47,922 bases of DNA, from assembly GCF_000740055.1 (NCBI RefSeq), contig NZ_BBJM01000013.1:1-47922 (forward strand), written 5' to 3'. This DNA is from Secundilactobacillus oryzae JCM 18671 (lineage in GTDB: Bacteria; Bacillota; Bacilli; Lactobacillales; Lactobacillaceae). The notes beneath the pieces are model-generated. The model ran no database searches and was not told the DNA's origin. It worked only from the letters and a program-made list of their open reading frames with translations. The stretch's first letter is position 1, and every line of letters begins with the position of its first letter. Below, piece after piece: positions 25,147-34,027 of the stretch. The translations under genes were made by a program, and so were the position numbers.

Positions 25147-26265
25147 TTAATAGGATCGGTCCGACACAAGAACTTCCGGATTATGATTCACGAGTAAGTA
25201 AGCACGTGAACTATTGCCATAGGCCACACCCTCAAACTCTCGCTTGGGTGCAAACGCCGACCAATTAAAATTGACGTTAGTCAAATGACCACGACCATTG
25301 AGTTTGCTTGAAGAAAAACTAGCAAGCGAGTCGTCCGAAACAAGCATCAAACGTTTCCGAATTGGGTTGTACCCCATTCCCTGAATTCGGGTGCCAGGTA
25401 GGTGCTTAAAGACCTGCTTGGTTTGACGGAACTTCACCTTACTGTGGGATATTTTGCCCTTAAAGACGTTAACGCCATTACCAGGATTCGTCCAAAAATA
25501 GGCATTACCATAGTTGTCAAAGGTTAAATTGTGTCCGCCATTAAGCCAGGTCCCCTTCTTTTTTAACTTGAAACGAATTTGGCGATCAGGCTTCAACGTT
25601 TTAACGTTGATATGCGCAATATATCCCCACTTAGAAACTGGAACTCTGGCCTTCTTCTCGCGGTCAATCCACATATACAGTCCTCGATTTTTCCGGTTAT
25701 AGGCCAATGATGATCCGTGACCGGTAGTGAATAACGGACCAACTTTAATGGCCTTTTGATGGGCAAGCTGTTGCGCCGTATAAGCACCATTCTTTTTCAC
25801 ATATGTATTCTGAAATTCCTGTGGATGGTTCTTGACGTCTAAGGCATCTAGCTTATCTAAATCATACCGAACGATTCGTCCCGTATTCTTCAAGTTTGTT
25901 GGACAGTAAACGATATACATGAACCCTGATTTAGAAATTGCAATCGCTTGTGAATTTCCCCAACGCTGGTTATTTTTCCCTGGATAAGGCAATAAATAAC
26001 GCGAATTAAAGGTAACTTTCTTCCCCTTTGTGGAATAAACCCGACGATCCGTTGCACTATCAGAAATCCAGGTATATTTCTTAGGAACCTTCACAAAATG
26101 AACCGTCGAATTATTCAATTTTCTGGTACCACCATAACTCGTGAGGGCGCTTGATTTCTGATAATAAGTTTTCAACTTAGCGAAGACCGGTGTTGTCGTG
26201 AACAGGCCAATCCCTAATGCCAGTCCGATTAAACCGATAATCATTTTTTCATTTCGATTCTCCAT
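25147..26265 (-). CDS. Secreted protein of unknown function
   Basis: A 372-residue protein with an N-terminal signal peptide (hydrophobic IIGLIGLALGIGLFTTT, cut near VFA). The mature part is rich in Lys, Gly and aromatic residues. It has repeated short strand-like segments (SKSGFMYIVYC, SSLAYNRKNRGLYMW, LTFDNYGNAYFW, GMGYNPIRKRLMLVS), which suggest a beta-propeller-like extracellular protein. I do not recognise a catalytic motif. ATG 26265 sits almost on the AGGA of its presumed ribosome binding site; Met8 is an alternative start. It has a clear promoter (26298-26326) and is convergent with the SGNH hydrolase. Similar secreted proteins are familiar in lactobacilli, but no function is assigned. 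Confidence 0.7.
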   Translation of the reverse strand: MENRNEKMIIGLIGLALGIGLFTTTPVFAKLKTYYQKSSALTSYGGTRKLNNSTVHFVKVPKKYTWISDSATDRRVYSTKGKKVTFNSRYLLPYPGKNNQRWGNSQAIAISKSGFMYIVYCPTNLKNTGRIVRYDLDKLDALDVKNHPQEFQNTYVKKNGAYTAQQLAHQKAIKVGPLFTTGHGSSLAYNRKNRGLYMWIDREKKARVPVSKWGYIAHINVKTLKPDRQIRFKLKKKGTWLNGGHNLTFDNYGNAYFWTNPGNGVNVFKGKISHSKVKFRQTKQVFKHLPGTRIQGMGYNPIRKRLMLVSDDSLASFSSSKLNGRGHLTNVNFNWSAFAPKREFEGVAYGNSSRAYLLVNHNPEVLVSDRSY

Positions 26266-26297
26266 TCCTACTAAACAACTTGTTTATGCTATGTACA

Positions 26298-26326
26298 ATT
26301 ATAAGAAGGTCATCTACTGGTCACAA
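26298..26326 (-). promoter_or_regulatory. Promoter of the secreted-protein gene
   Basis: The minus strand shows -35 TTGTGA (26321-26326), 17 nt and -10 TATAAT (26298-26303). Confidence 0.75.
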
Positions 26327-26378
26327 GTTTATTAATCGAATCGACATATAACTGAAACAAAGTTTACAAAATTAACTT

Positions 26379-26428
26379 TTGACTTTATTTGGACCACCAG
26401 CTATTATGGACTTGTGAAAACGATTACA
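26379..26428 (+). promoter_or_regulatory. Promoter with cre box for the SDR pseudogene
   Basis: TTGACT (26379-26384), 17 nt and TATTAT (26402-26407) form a promoter. TGAAAACGATTACA (26415-26428) matches cre consensus TGWAANCGNTNWCA at every position and covers about +1 to +15, a typical CcpA roadblock position. Confidence 0.75.
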
Positions 26429-26442
26429 TGGAGGTGCCGATT

Positions 26443-27198
26443 ATGTCAAAGGATTTAGAGGGTAAGGTTGCAATCATTACGGGTGCTGCATCTGGAATGG
26501 GGAAAGCAATGGCTGAACTGTTCACTGCTGAAGGCGCAAAAGTTGTTGCAGCTGATTTAAACGAAGCACGTTTAGAAGAACTTAAGAGTGAGTTTAGCGC
26601 TAAAGGCGCATAATTAGCAACGGTTAAAGTCGACGTTTCTAACGAAGCTGATATTGATAAAATGTTTGAAACTGTGCAAACAGCGTTTGGACAAGTGGAC
26701 ATTTTAGTCAATAATGCCGGTATCATGGACAATATGGCTGCTGTCGGTAACGTTACCGACGAGATGTGGAACAAAGTGATTGCGGTCAACGCAACCTCCG
26801 TGATGATGGCTTCACGAAAAGCCGTTCAGGTCTTCTTACCTCAACACAAAGGGGTAATTTTGAACATTGATTCAGTTGGTGGGACTAAGGGTGGTGCTGC
26901 CTACACAGCTTCCAAACATGCGGTTATTGGCTTAACCCGTAATAGTGCCTACATGTATCAACAAGAAGGCATTCGCACAAACGCAATCACGCCAGGCGGA
27001 ATCAAAACCAACATTGCTGAATCAATGACCGGCATTGATGAATTTGGGATGCAACGGCAATCGGTTGGGATGCCAACCTCCCCTGCTCCAGGTGATGCCG
27101 AAGATATTGCTCAAGCAGCCTTATTCTTGGCTTCAGATAAAGCGAAATATATTAACGGTGCCATTCTACCAGTTGACGGCGGATGGACAGCTTACTAA
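26443..27198 (+). pseudogene. Short-chain dehydrogenase/reductase with internal TAA stop
   Basis: Read through one TAA (26611-26613), this is a complete 251-codon classical SDR. The cofactor motif TGAASGMG is at residues 12-19, DVSNEADI follows the stop, NNAG lies near 90, and the catalytic set consists of a Ser in IDSVGG and YTASK. A C-terminal INGAILPVDGGWTAY completes the family pattern. The stop follows AKGA and replaces one codon, most simply by a substitution of CAA or GAA. ATG 26443 follows GGAGGTG. The first piece holds only the nucleotide-binding half. Substrate unknown. If the stop is real, the gene is inactive unless read through. Confidence 0.9.
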
Positions 27199-27204
27199 AA
27201 ATCA

Positions 27205-27236
27205 AAAAGGCGTTCCCCGCGGGGAGCGTCTTTTAT
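27205..27236. terminator. Terminator between the SDR pseudogene and ClC gene
   Basis: AAGGCGTTCCCC pairs with GGGGAGCGTCTT (two G-U pairs) and is followed by TTTT on the plus strand. The convergent ClC stop codon lies at its edge. Confidence 0.75.
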
Positions 27237-28507
27237 GATTTATTGCCAAATAATTTTAAACTGCGCATCCAGTCGCCGATTTGATCGAAAACGGTTGGCG
27301 CATATTTGGTGTAACGTCGTTGTAGTGATTTGACGACCATCAATAAAATGGTGGCAAAAATTACAAACGGTAGCAAGTTTATGGGCGCAAACATAATTGC
27401 CATCAAACTCCCCACCAGTAACGGCGACTCCAAAACTGCGGAACCGACGCCCATGGCAATCATGACCATGATGAACGTCCGATCCAAGTTGGGCAACCAC
27501 TGGCTCACAGCCAATCCCTGCACCGTTGCCGAAAAGAGTACCGGAAAAATATCTCCGCCAACCCAGCCGGTGTTAAGAACGATGGCAATCAATAATAGCT
27601 TAGCAAATGAAATAATCATCAAATAAGTGGCTGAATGCCCTGCCCAGTCCATCGTGAACAGATGAAAATTATGCTGACCGGAAAATAAAATTTCTGGTGC
27701 CAGAAGACTCGCCACGTATATGGCAATTCCGCCAAACGCTACCAACGCTATTTCATGGAAAAAACGTGACTGAATGATCTTACGAATTTCGATCATTGCC
27801 TTTAAGTACAGATGTCCGATTGCGTAACTCACAAGCAGAATCAACAACATCCACCCTAGCTCACTATAGTGCCAGTTGGATTCACCAATCCGAATGATGA
27901 GTGACGGCTCATCAAACAAGTTGTAAACAATCGTGAACCACAGAATCCCGTTTAAAAAGTAAATCACTTTAGTTACTTTCTTATTTAGGAAAATCCCTCG
28001 GTGTTCAGGTGAATCTTCTCGGTGCACTAGGTACTGATGTGGTGTTAATAGCACTCGCAGAATCATTTTCCAGCTCAATGCTTTCAACTGCTCAAAATTA
28101 GCTTCAACATAGCGCAATTTATCACCAATCCAAATCCCATACAGCACCGTCGAACTGACCAAGGTTGCTTCAGGTCCTAGACTAGTACCACTGACTAGGA
28201 TAATTGCTGGAATCACCATTTGCAGTGGTAATATCCGATAATCAGCCGTACCCGTTCGCCGAATCTCAGCCATTACGTTACTAAAGTTTCGTGGTAACTG
28301 ACCAAAATGCTTTCTAGTCAAGAAGATAACGACGCCAATCACCAACAAAATCACTGCATTAATAATCGGACGAGAAAAGGCTTCAACATCTTCGTGCCAA
28401 AAAAATTCAATTAGGAAGCTTTGCAACACGTAGAAAAGTACGACCACAAATCCCGCTACTGCACTTAGCCCCAAACCGTAGATAAAAATTAGGGGGTTCT
28501 TTTTCAT
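27233..28507 (-). CDS. ClC-family chloride channel/transporter
   Basis: A 424-residue polytopic membrane protein of the ClC superfamily. The anion-binding signatures are partly visible: SGTSLGPEA near residue 107 corresponds to the GREGP region, and GWVGGDIFPVL near 315 to the GxFxP region. No C-terminal CBS domains are present. The sequence is divergent from well-studied ClC-ec1 (the usual GREGP Arg is absent), so ion choice and channel versus exchanger behaviour cannot be read. The stop overlaps the terminator shared with the SDR pseudogene. Confidence 0.82.
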   Translation of the reverse strand: MKKNPLIFIYGLGLSAVAGFVVVLFYVLQSFLIEFFWHEDVEAFSRPIINAVILLVIGVVIFLTRKHFGQLPRNFSNVMAEIRRTGTADYRILPLQMVIPAIILVSGTSLGPEATLVSSTVLYGIWIGDKLRYVEANFEQLKALSWKMILRVLLTPHQYLVHREDSPEHRGIFLNKKVTKVIYFLNGILWFTIVYNLFDEPSLIIRIGESNWHYSELGWMLLILLVSYAIGHLYLKAMIEIRKIIQSRFFHEIALVAFGGIAIYVASLLAPEILFSGQHNFHLFTMDWAGHSATYLMIISFAKLLLIAIVLNTGWVGGDIFPVLFSATVQGLAVSQWLPNLDRTFIMVMIAMGVGSAVLESPLLVGSLMAIMFAPINLLPFVIFATILLMVVKSLQRRYTKYAPTVFDQIGDWMRSLKLFGNKS

Positions 28508-28572
28508 AACTTATAAAAATTCCTCTCAATTAAAAAGTCCATTGACCATTTAAACATAGATACGGAAAAAAA

Positions 28573-28606
28573 TCACAAAAACTCCCCGAAAAAAATCGAG
28601 GAGTTT
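28573..28606 (-). terminator. Terminator of yhgE-like gene
   Basis: The minus-strand stem AAACTCCTCGA/TCGGGGAGTTT is followed by TTGTGATTTTTTT. Confidence 0.72.
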
Positions 28607-28613
28607 CATTTAA

Positions 28614-31475
28614 TTAAATTTCTTCAATTGTTTCCGAGGAAGTTGATCTTGTTATCATCGCTAAGAGCATCATTCCGAATGCCGTTAAGCATAAGAGAAT
28701 GATTAGCAATGCAGGTAAATCAACGTTAATTCCCGAAGTAAATGTTTGTCGAAGCACTAAGTTCAAGAAGTGCATTGGGAAGAATTGCCCAATCGTTTCA
28801 TTCAAGTTACCGACAGTTTGAACCGGATAAATGTCGTTCGTCAAGCAGACATCAAGTCCAGCAATGGCGCCAACGATAATGAAGATCCATTTACCAATCC
28901 AGCGGTAGCCTAACGTTTCGACGATGGCGGTCAATAAGGCTGCCAAGGTGCTGAACATCATGAACTGAAGTGGATGATCAATTTGCGTCAATAACAAGTT
29001 CAGCAAACCGGTCATCACAAGCGCCTGTAGTCCAACAACCCCTAGCAAGATGAAAATGGAACGTCGATCATTTAGTTTGTTCAACCAAGCGAAGACGGCC
29101 ACAATCACACTCGTCCCCATCAAACTAATTAGGGCAACTAAGAATGGTGCAATAGCGTAACCAAAGTTTGGCACATAGCTATAGTTATCGTGACTAAGTT
29201 TAGTTGGCGTCGCAAACATGTTTGCATTAGCCGTTTTCAATGGTGTGCCATTAACTTTATCTGCACCAGCTGATAAACCGGAAACCAGTTTCTTCTGGCC
29301 AGCTACCAACTTAGCAGTACCACTATTCAATTTACTTGAATTATCATCGAGTTGACCTGCACCAGAGTCGAGTTGGTTCACCCCACTCATTAAGGCTCCA
29401 GTCTTGCTGTTAACTAGTGACAGACCACTGTAAAGTTGACCTGAACCATTGGCTAATTGTGAAACGCCACTCACTAGTGTTGGCACTTGGCCATTCAAAA
29501 CAACCAACCCGGATGAAACCCGCTTAGAACCACCGTATAACGCTGAAACACCTTGTGTCAACGTTGGGACTTGACCATTCAACGTTGTCAAACCGGCAGA
29601 AATTTGGCTGGCACCACTCTTCAATGCAGGTGAGTTATCAACGAGTTGTTGATTACCATCCAATAACTGCTGAATGCCACTGGTTAACAGCGGAATCTGA
29701 CCTTGTAATGTGGTAAGGCCGCCACTAAGTTGCTTAGTACCAGCGGTTAAGGTCGAGTTGTTGGCGGTAATTTGTTGGGAAGCAGAGCCTAACTTGTTAA
29801 TACCACCTACAAGTGTTGGTGTGCTTGCATTTAAGGTACCAAGCGAGATGCTTAATGTATTTGCCCCTGTCACCAATTGATTAAGACTTGATGTAGAGCC
29901 ACTCAAAGCAACTAATTGACTCGTTAACGTACTGTTAGTCGTCTGGTAGTTACTAAGCGCACTCGAAACCTTTTCCATATCATTCTTGACTGCCGTGATA
30001 GCTGCAGCACTATTTGAAGTACCAGTCGTCATTGTAGTGGTATCAGATGAACCAGTTCCCGAACCAGAAGTACCAGCCCCAGCTAATGCGGACTTCATCG
30101 CTGCCTTTTGATCTGAATTCATGTCCTGACTGCTTGCGACTTCATCAATTTTGGCATCAATTTGAGACTGCGTCATCCCACCATTATCTTGGCTAGAAGA
30201 ATCTGATTTCGTTGTCGTCGTTGCACTAGACGTTGATAACGCCTGCACATCCGTTGTTAATTGTTTGATAGCAGTACTTAAACTTGCATATTTAGACATC
30301 AAGACACTTGAAGAAATTGAACTCGTACTTTTCTTCAATGTATCTGCCAGTTGCCGAACGCCGTCGTTAAGCTGACTTCCGCCCGCTGCCAACTGTGACA
30401 CGCTTGATGGCATATCTTTTGTACTATCTTGAAGTGTGCTAATGCCTTCCCCAAGTTGTGAAACGGCATTTGTGTAATCCGTCACCCCTGAATCCAAGGT
30501 CGTCGCACCATCAGATAACTGATTAATGCCATCAACTAGCGCACCTGACTTACCAGAAAGTTGCTTCAAACCAAGGTTAACTTGGTAAACCCCATTCGTG
30601 TAAGTGACCACCCCAGCTAACTCAGCTTTAGCGCCGTTCTTCAATTTAACAACCCCATTAGCTAAATCACCGGTTTTGCTATCCAAGGTCTTGAGACCGT
30701 CGCTAACCTGACCAGAACCATCAGCCAGCTTATTCACGCCACTTGCCAAAGCAGGTGTTTTAGAATTTAGTTGGTTAAGGCCGCCATCTAAAGTCTTAGC
30801 GCCATCCGTCAATTTCTGAATACCGTCCGGAAGTGCCGAAACGCTGGTCTTCAATTCGGTGGTTCCATCATGTAACGTATGTACACCAGTGGTGTAGGTT
30901 TTTAAACCATCCGCCAATGTTACTGTTCCGTCCTTCGCCTGCGTTACACCCTTGGCCGCATCAGAAAAGCCCTTCCCAGCCGTGTGGATTTGATCAAACA
31001 TCGTTAAGGCGTACGTCTTTGTGACCGCTGAACGAATTTGGGAGTTCACTTGGCCTAAGCCAACTTCACTCATAATTTTGGCGATGTAATTCATTGAGTC
31101 ATTTGTCGTGTAGTGTAACTGCATCGCTTTTGGCTTTGCGTTTGTGACTGTCGTTGCCCGTTTCGAAAAGTTCTTCGGAATCGTCACGACCGTATAATAC
31201 TTATTGTCTGCTAGCCCCTTCTTGGCCTGCTTTTCAGAAACGAAGTGCCAATCAAGACCATCATTGTCCTTAAGCTTGTCGACCATCTGTTGGCCAACAG
31301 CCATTTGCTTGCCCTGGTAATTAACGGCTTCATCGTTATTTACCACGGCGATCGGTAACTTGTTGGTGTTACCAAATGGATTCCATACTGACTGAAGAAA
31401 TAAAAAGATAATAATAACGGGTAAAATAACCGCTGCAATAATTGCTGAGATCTTCAGTGTTTTTCCTTTTAACAC
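28614..31475 (-). CDS. YhgE/Pip-type large membrane protein
   Basis: A 953-residue membrane protein of the YhgE/Pip family, related to ABC-2 permeases. It begins with one helix (AIIAAVILPVIIIFLFLQS) and an extracytoplasmic head with the family marker LPIAVVNNDEAV. A very long helical stalk follows, made of repeated LxxGxxxLxxG units (for example LADGLKTYTTGV, LDSGVTDYTNAV). The stalk is interrupted by a Ser/Thr-rich low-complexity segment around 425-500. About five C-terminal membrane helices follow. In lactococci Pip is a phage receptor; in others the family aids export of wall or toxin components. I choose the GTG at 31475, 9 nt after GAGGGA. Two related inverted repeats lie upstream. Confidence 0.88.
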   Translation of the reverse strand: MLKGKTLKISAIIAAVILPVIIIFLFLQSVWNPFGNTNKLPIAVVNNDEAVNYQGKQMAVGQQMVDKLKDNDGLDWHFVSEKQAKKGLADNKYYTVVTIPKNFSKRATTVTNAKPKAMQLHYTTNDSMNYIAKIMSEVGLGQVNSQIRSAVTKTYALTMFDQIHTAGKGFSDAAKGVTQAKDGTVTLADGLKTYTTGVHTLHDGTTELKTSVSALPDGIQKLTDGAKTLDGGLNQLNSKTPALASGVNKLADGSGQVSDGLKTLDSKTGDLANGVVKLKNGAKAELAGVVTYTNGVYQVNLGLKQLSGKSGALVDGINQLSDGATTLDSGVTDYTNAVSQLGEGISTLQDSTKDMPSSVSQLAAGGSQLNDGVRQLADTLKKSTSSISSSVLMSKYASLSTAIKQLTTDVQALSTSSATTTTKSDSSSQDNGGMTQSQIDAKIDEVASSQDMNSDQKAAMKSALAGAGTSGSGTGSSDTTTMTTGTSNSAAAITAVKNDMEKVSSALSNYQTTNSTLTSQLVALSGSTSSLNQLVTGANTLSISLGTLNASTPTLVGGINKLGSASQQITANNSTLTAGTKQLSGGLTTLQGQIPLLTSGIQQLLDGNQQLVDNSPALKSGASQISAGLTTLNGQVPTLTQGVSALYGGSKRVSSGLVVLNGQVPTLVSGVSQLANGSGQLYSGLSLVNSKTGALMSGVNQLDSGAGQLDDNSSKLNSGTAKLVAGQKKLVSGLSAGADKVNGTPLKTANANMFATPTKLSHDNYSYVPNFGYAIAPFLVALISLMGTSVIVAVFAWLNKLNDRRSIFILLGVVGLQALVMTGLLNLLLTQIDHPLQFMMFSTLAALLTAIVETLGYRWIGKWIFIIVGAIAGLDVCLTNDIYPVQTVGNLNETIGQFFPMHFLNLVLRQTFTSGINVDLPALLIILLCLTAFGMMLLAMITRSTSSETIEEI

Positions 31476-31498
31476 AACAACACATCCCTCACTTAAAA

Positions 31499-31519
31499 TT
31501 AGTACATGCCCTATACTAA
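31499..31519. promoter_or_regulatory. Operator copy 2 upstream of yhgE-like gene
   Basis: An inverted repeat with arms TTAGTA (31499-31504) and TACTAA (31514-31519) around CATGCCCTA. It shares the core GCCCTATAC and 9-bp spacing with the copy at 31582. It lies within the leader, about 24 bp before the start codon. Confidence 0.6.
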
Positions 31520-31535
31520 TCATTAAAAATAAATG

Positions 31536-31549
31536 CGCGAAATTTCGCG
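31536..31549. repeat. 14-bp perfect palindrome in the yhgE leader
   Basis: CGCGAAATTTCGCG, a perfect palindrome between the promoter and operator copy 2. It could be a hairpin in the RNA or a protein site. Confidence 0.6.
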
Positions 31550-31558
31550 ACGGGTTTC

Positions 31559-31600
31559 ATTATAGTCCTTTCCAAAATAAATTGTAAACGCCCTATACAA
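31559..31600 (-). promoter_or_regulatory. Promoter and operator copy 1 of yhgE-like gene
   Basis: The minus strand shows -35 TTTACA (31583-31588), 18 nt and -10 TATAAT (31559-31564). The -35 lies inside an inverted repeat with arms TTGTA (31582-31586) and TACAA (31596-31600) around AACGCCCTA. A repressor there would block polymerase. TetR-type regulators are commonly associated with yhgE genes, but none is encoded next to this one. Confidence 0.68.
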
Positions 31601-31714
31601 AATTGATTTATCAAGCTTAAGTTCATAGATTGCGTCTGAGCCCCGCCAAATCAGGATATCATTAGCTTATAAAGAAGACCTAAAAGTCATAAAATAAATT
31701 TTTTATCATCAAAA

Positions 31715-31746
31715 AAACTCAACCTCTTTTTATCGAGATTGAGTTT
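31715..31746 (-). terminator. Terminator of the MFS-DUF4811 operon
   Basis: The minus-strand stem AAACTCAATCTC/GAGGTTGAGTTT with one G-U pair is followed by TTTT. Confidence 0.8.
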
Positions 31747-31755
31747 GATGAACGA

Positions 31756-32496
31756 TTATTTGATTTGTGAAAGCATCTTTTCTAATGATTGTTTCTGGAA
31801 GGCTGCGGTTGCTTGTTCCGTTGCCTGTTTTGTAATCTTTGCTTGTTCCGCTGCTGATAAACTTGGATTCTTGGTCATTGCTGCCGTCACCGCTTTTTTC
31901 ACTTGTGCGGTTACATAGGTTTTGGCCTCAGTCTTCATCTTCGCTTGATTAGCCTTCGCAAGTTTCTGAAGTTTCTTAGCTTGAGCAGAACTAAGCACCA
32001 ACCAGTTTTTATTCACTTTAAACGTATGACTCCGTTTAATAAGCTTGTGGGCGTTACCCGAAATACCAAACCAGAACTTATAGGTTCCAGAACGATATTC
32101 CCAACGTGTGGTTTTAGTAATCAATTTAGACTCATCATTCACCTTAACCACTTTGTTACTAGTTATTGTTGGATCGGGATTCGTTGTCTTTGGCTTTTTC
32201 TGATTTTTATCAGTTTTATAGATATAAACCTTTTCCTTACCAGAAGTTCCAACCGTTTGATAAAGCAACATGCTCATTTGCTTCGATGGTGAAACCGAAA
32301 CAAGTGGTTGCGTCTTAGTTGTTGTGACTTTGTGCATCCCAAAATGATCACGGTCATTTTGAACCATCAAAAAGATGGAAATCACCAATAAGATGGCACT
32401 TAGCCCACTAAGTACGTAACGTAATGCGGTTTTGTTTACTGAAACCATGAATACGAAGAGCAAAATTGTCCAAAGAATGACACTAAAGATAATCAT
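31756..32496 (-). CDS. DUF4811 membrane protein
   Basis: A 246-residue protein with two N-terminal membrane helices (IILWTILLFVFMVSV-type and LSGLSAILLVISIFLMV). An extracytoplasmic domain (about 50-170, with KTQPLVSVSP and WEYRSGTYKFWFG) is followed by a Lys/Ala/Gln-rich helical tail (180-246). It matches DUF4811 proteins, which in lactobacilli sit directly behind DHA2 efflux pumps. Its start codon overlaps the MFS stop, so the two are translationally coupled, and it may be an accessory subunit of the exporter. No enzymatic motif is seen. Confidence 0.8.
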   Translation of the reverse strand: MIIFSVILWTILLFVFMVSVNKTALRYVLSGLSAILLVISIFLMVQNDRDHFGMHKVTTTKTQPLVSVSPSKQMSMLLYQTVGTSGKEKVYIYKTDKNQKKPKTTNPDPTITSNKVVKVNDESKLITKTTRWEYRSGTYKFWFGISGNAHKLIKRSHTFKVNKNWLVLSSAQAKKLQKLAKANQAKMKTEAKTYVTAQVKKAVTAAMTKNPSLSAAEQAKITKQATEQATAAFQKQSLEKMLSQIK

Positions 32497-33989
32497 TAAG
32501 CGGCACCTCCTTGTGCAACTGCGGTATCCGTCTTAGGGCTTTCGATTGATTGTGGTTTCCGCGTGCTAACGAAGAAAGCTACAACTAGACCAACTAAACA
32601 AAAAGCGATAGCAGCCCAGAATGTTGCATGATAACCATCCAGAGTTGCGTTGAAGACGTGGTTCTTGTAAAGCAATGGGTCTGACTTCAATAATGACTTG
32701 CTTGGTACATTATTAGTCGAAACGTTGGTCAAAATACTCATTAAGATGGCTGTTCCAACTGATGAGGCAACCTGACGCAACGTGTTGTTAACGGCAGTTC
32801 CGTTACTAATCATGTTGAATGGTAAAGCATTCATTCCGGCCGTCGTTACTGGCATCATGGTCATCGAGATTCCGGCCATTCGTACTGCGTATAATAAGAT
32901 TAGGTAGAGGACTGGCGTTGTTTTTGTAATGAAGGCAAACGGAATCGTCCCGATTGTCAGTAAGAACATCCCTGTGATGGCCAAGCGACGCGCACCAATT
33001 CGGTCAAAAATTCGACCAGTGATTGGACTTAGAACCCCCATCATCAAGGCTCCGGGAAGCAGTGTTAACCCAGATTCGAGTGCTGAATCGCCTCGAATGA
33101 TTTGGAGGTAAAGTGGCAAGACCATTTCCACACCGACCATGGCCATGTTGGCCACAGAACTTAGAAGTGCTGAAATTGAAAATTCCGCATTCTTTAAAAC
33201 GCGTAACTCCAAGAATGGCTTTTCAATTGTGAGTTGGCGCCAGCCAAATAGACCAACAAAAATAACCCCAATAATTAAAGCGACAATAACAACTGTGTCG
33301 CCCCATCCCTTTGAACCAACTTCTGAGAAACCATACAGTAATGAACCGAATCCAAGCGTTGATAAGGCGGCTGACAACCAATCCAAGTTAGACTTGTGAG
33401 TTTCTAACACGCTCTTCATAAACCAAATTCCGGCAATAATGACGACTGCAACGATTGGAATCAACATTCCAAAAAGTGTCCGCCATGAATAGTTATCAAT
33501 GACCCATCCAGAAAGTGTTGGACCAATAGCTGGTGCCACCCCAATAACTAAACCAGCAAGACCCATGGCTGCACCACGGTTAGCGGCGGGAAAAATTGAT
33601 AGCATCAATGTTTGTAATAATGGCATGGTTACCCCAACGCCGACCGCTTGAATCAATCGACCTGTTAATAGGACGCCAAAAGTTGGTGCCGTATAACACA
33701 CGATTGTTCCGATTAAAAAGATGATCATAGCCCCTTCATATAGAAACTTCGAGTTAATCCGCGAGGTTAACCAGGCACTAATTGGAATCATGATCCCGTT
33801 AACCATCATAAAACCAGTCGTCAACCACTGTACCGTGGAGGTATTAACGTCAAACGCATCCATCAAAGTGGGAAATGCGGTGGCTAAAATCGTCTGGTTT
33901 AAGACCGTACAAAATGTTCCGACGAGTAATAATGCGATAAGCCAACCTCGACTGTATGACTTACCATTTGTATCTACAGCTTGTTCCAA
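32496..33989 (-). CDS. DHA2-family MFS multidrug efflux transporter
   Basis: A 497-residue proton-driven drug exporter of the EmrB/QacA (14-helix DHA2) family. It shows LNQTILATAFPTL in helix 1 (motif D1 region), GRLIQAVGVGVTMPLLQT (motif B), and GLVIGVAPAIGPTLSGW (motif C, antiporter signature). I choose TTG at 33989 with the AAAGGGAG ribosome binding site; an upstream in-frame start would place that site inside the gene. The gene is transcribed divergently from a MerR regulator and shares an operator with it. It forms an operon with the DUF4811 gene. Confidence 0.92.
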   Translation of the reverse strand: MEQAVDTNGKSYSRGWLIALLLVGTFCTVLNQTILATAFPTLMDAFDVNTSTVQWLTTGFMMVNGIMIPISAWLTSRINSKFLYEGAMIIFLIGTIVCYTAPTFGVLLTGRLIQAVGVGVTMPLLQTLMLSIFPAANRGAAMGLAGLVIGVAPAIGPTLSGWVIDNYSWRTLFGMLIPIVAVVIIAGIWFMKSVLETHKSNLDWLSAALSTLGFGSLLYGFSEVGSKGWGDTVVIVALIIGVIFVGLFGWRQLTIEKPFLELRVLKNAEFSISALLSSVANMAMVGVEMVLPLYLQIIRGDSALESGLTLLPGALMMGVLSPITGRIFDRIGARRLAITGMFLLTIGTIPFAFITKTTPVLYLILLYAVRMAGISMTMMPVTTAGMNALPFNMISNGTAVNNTLRQVASSVGTAILMSILTNVSTNNVPSKSLLKSDPLLYKNHVFNATLDGYHATFWAAIAFCLVGLVVAFFVSTRKPQSIESPKTDTAVAQGGAA

Positions 33990-34027
33990 TGTTACGCTCC
34001 CTTTCTCTGCCAAAAAGCACTTTGACT

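Noticed and set aside
31582-31600. CcpA cre box at the yhgE promoter
   Set aside because: TTGTAAACGCCCTATACAA resembles cre in its first half but fails the second half. The paired copy at 31499 points to a different regulator.
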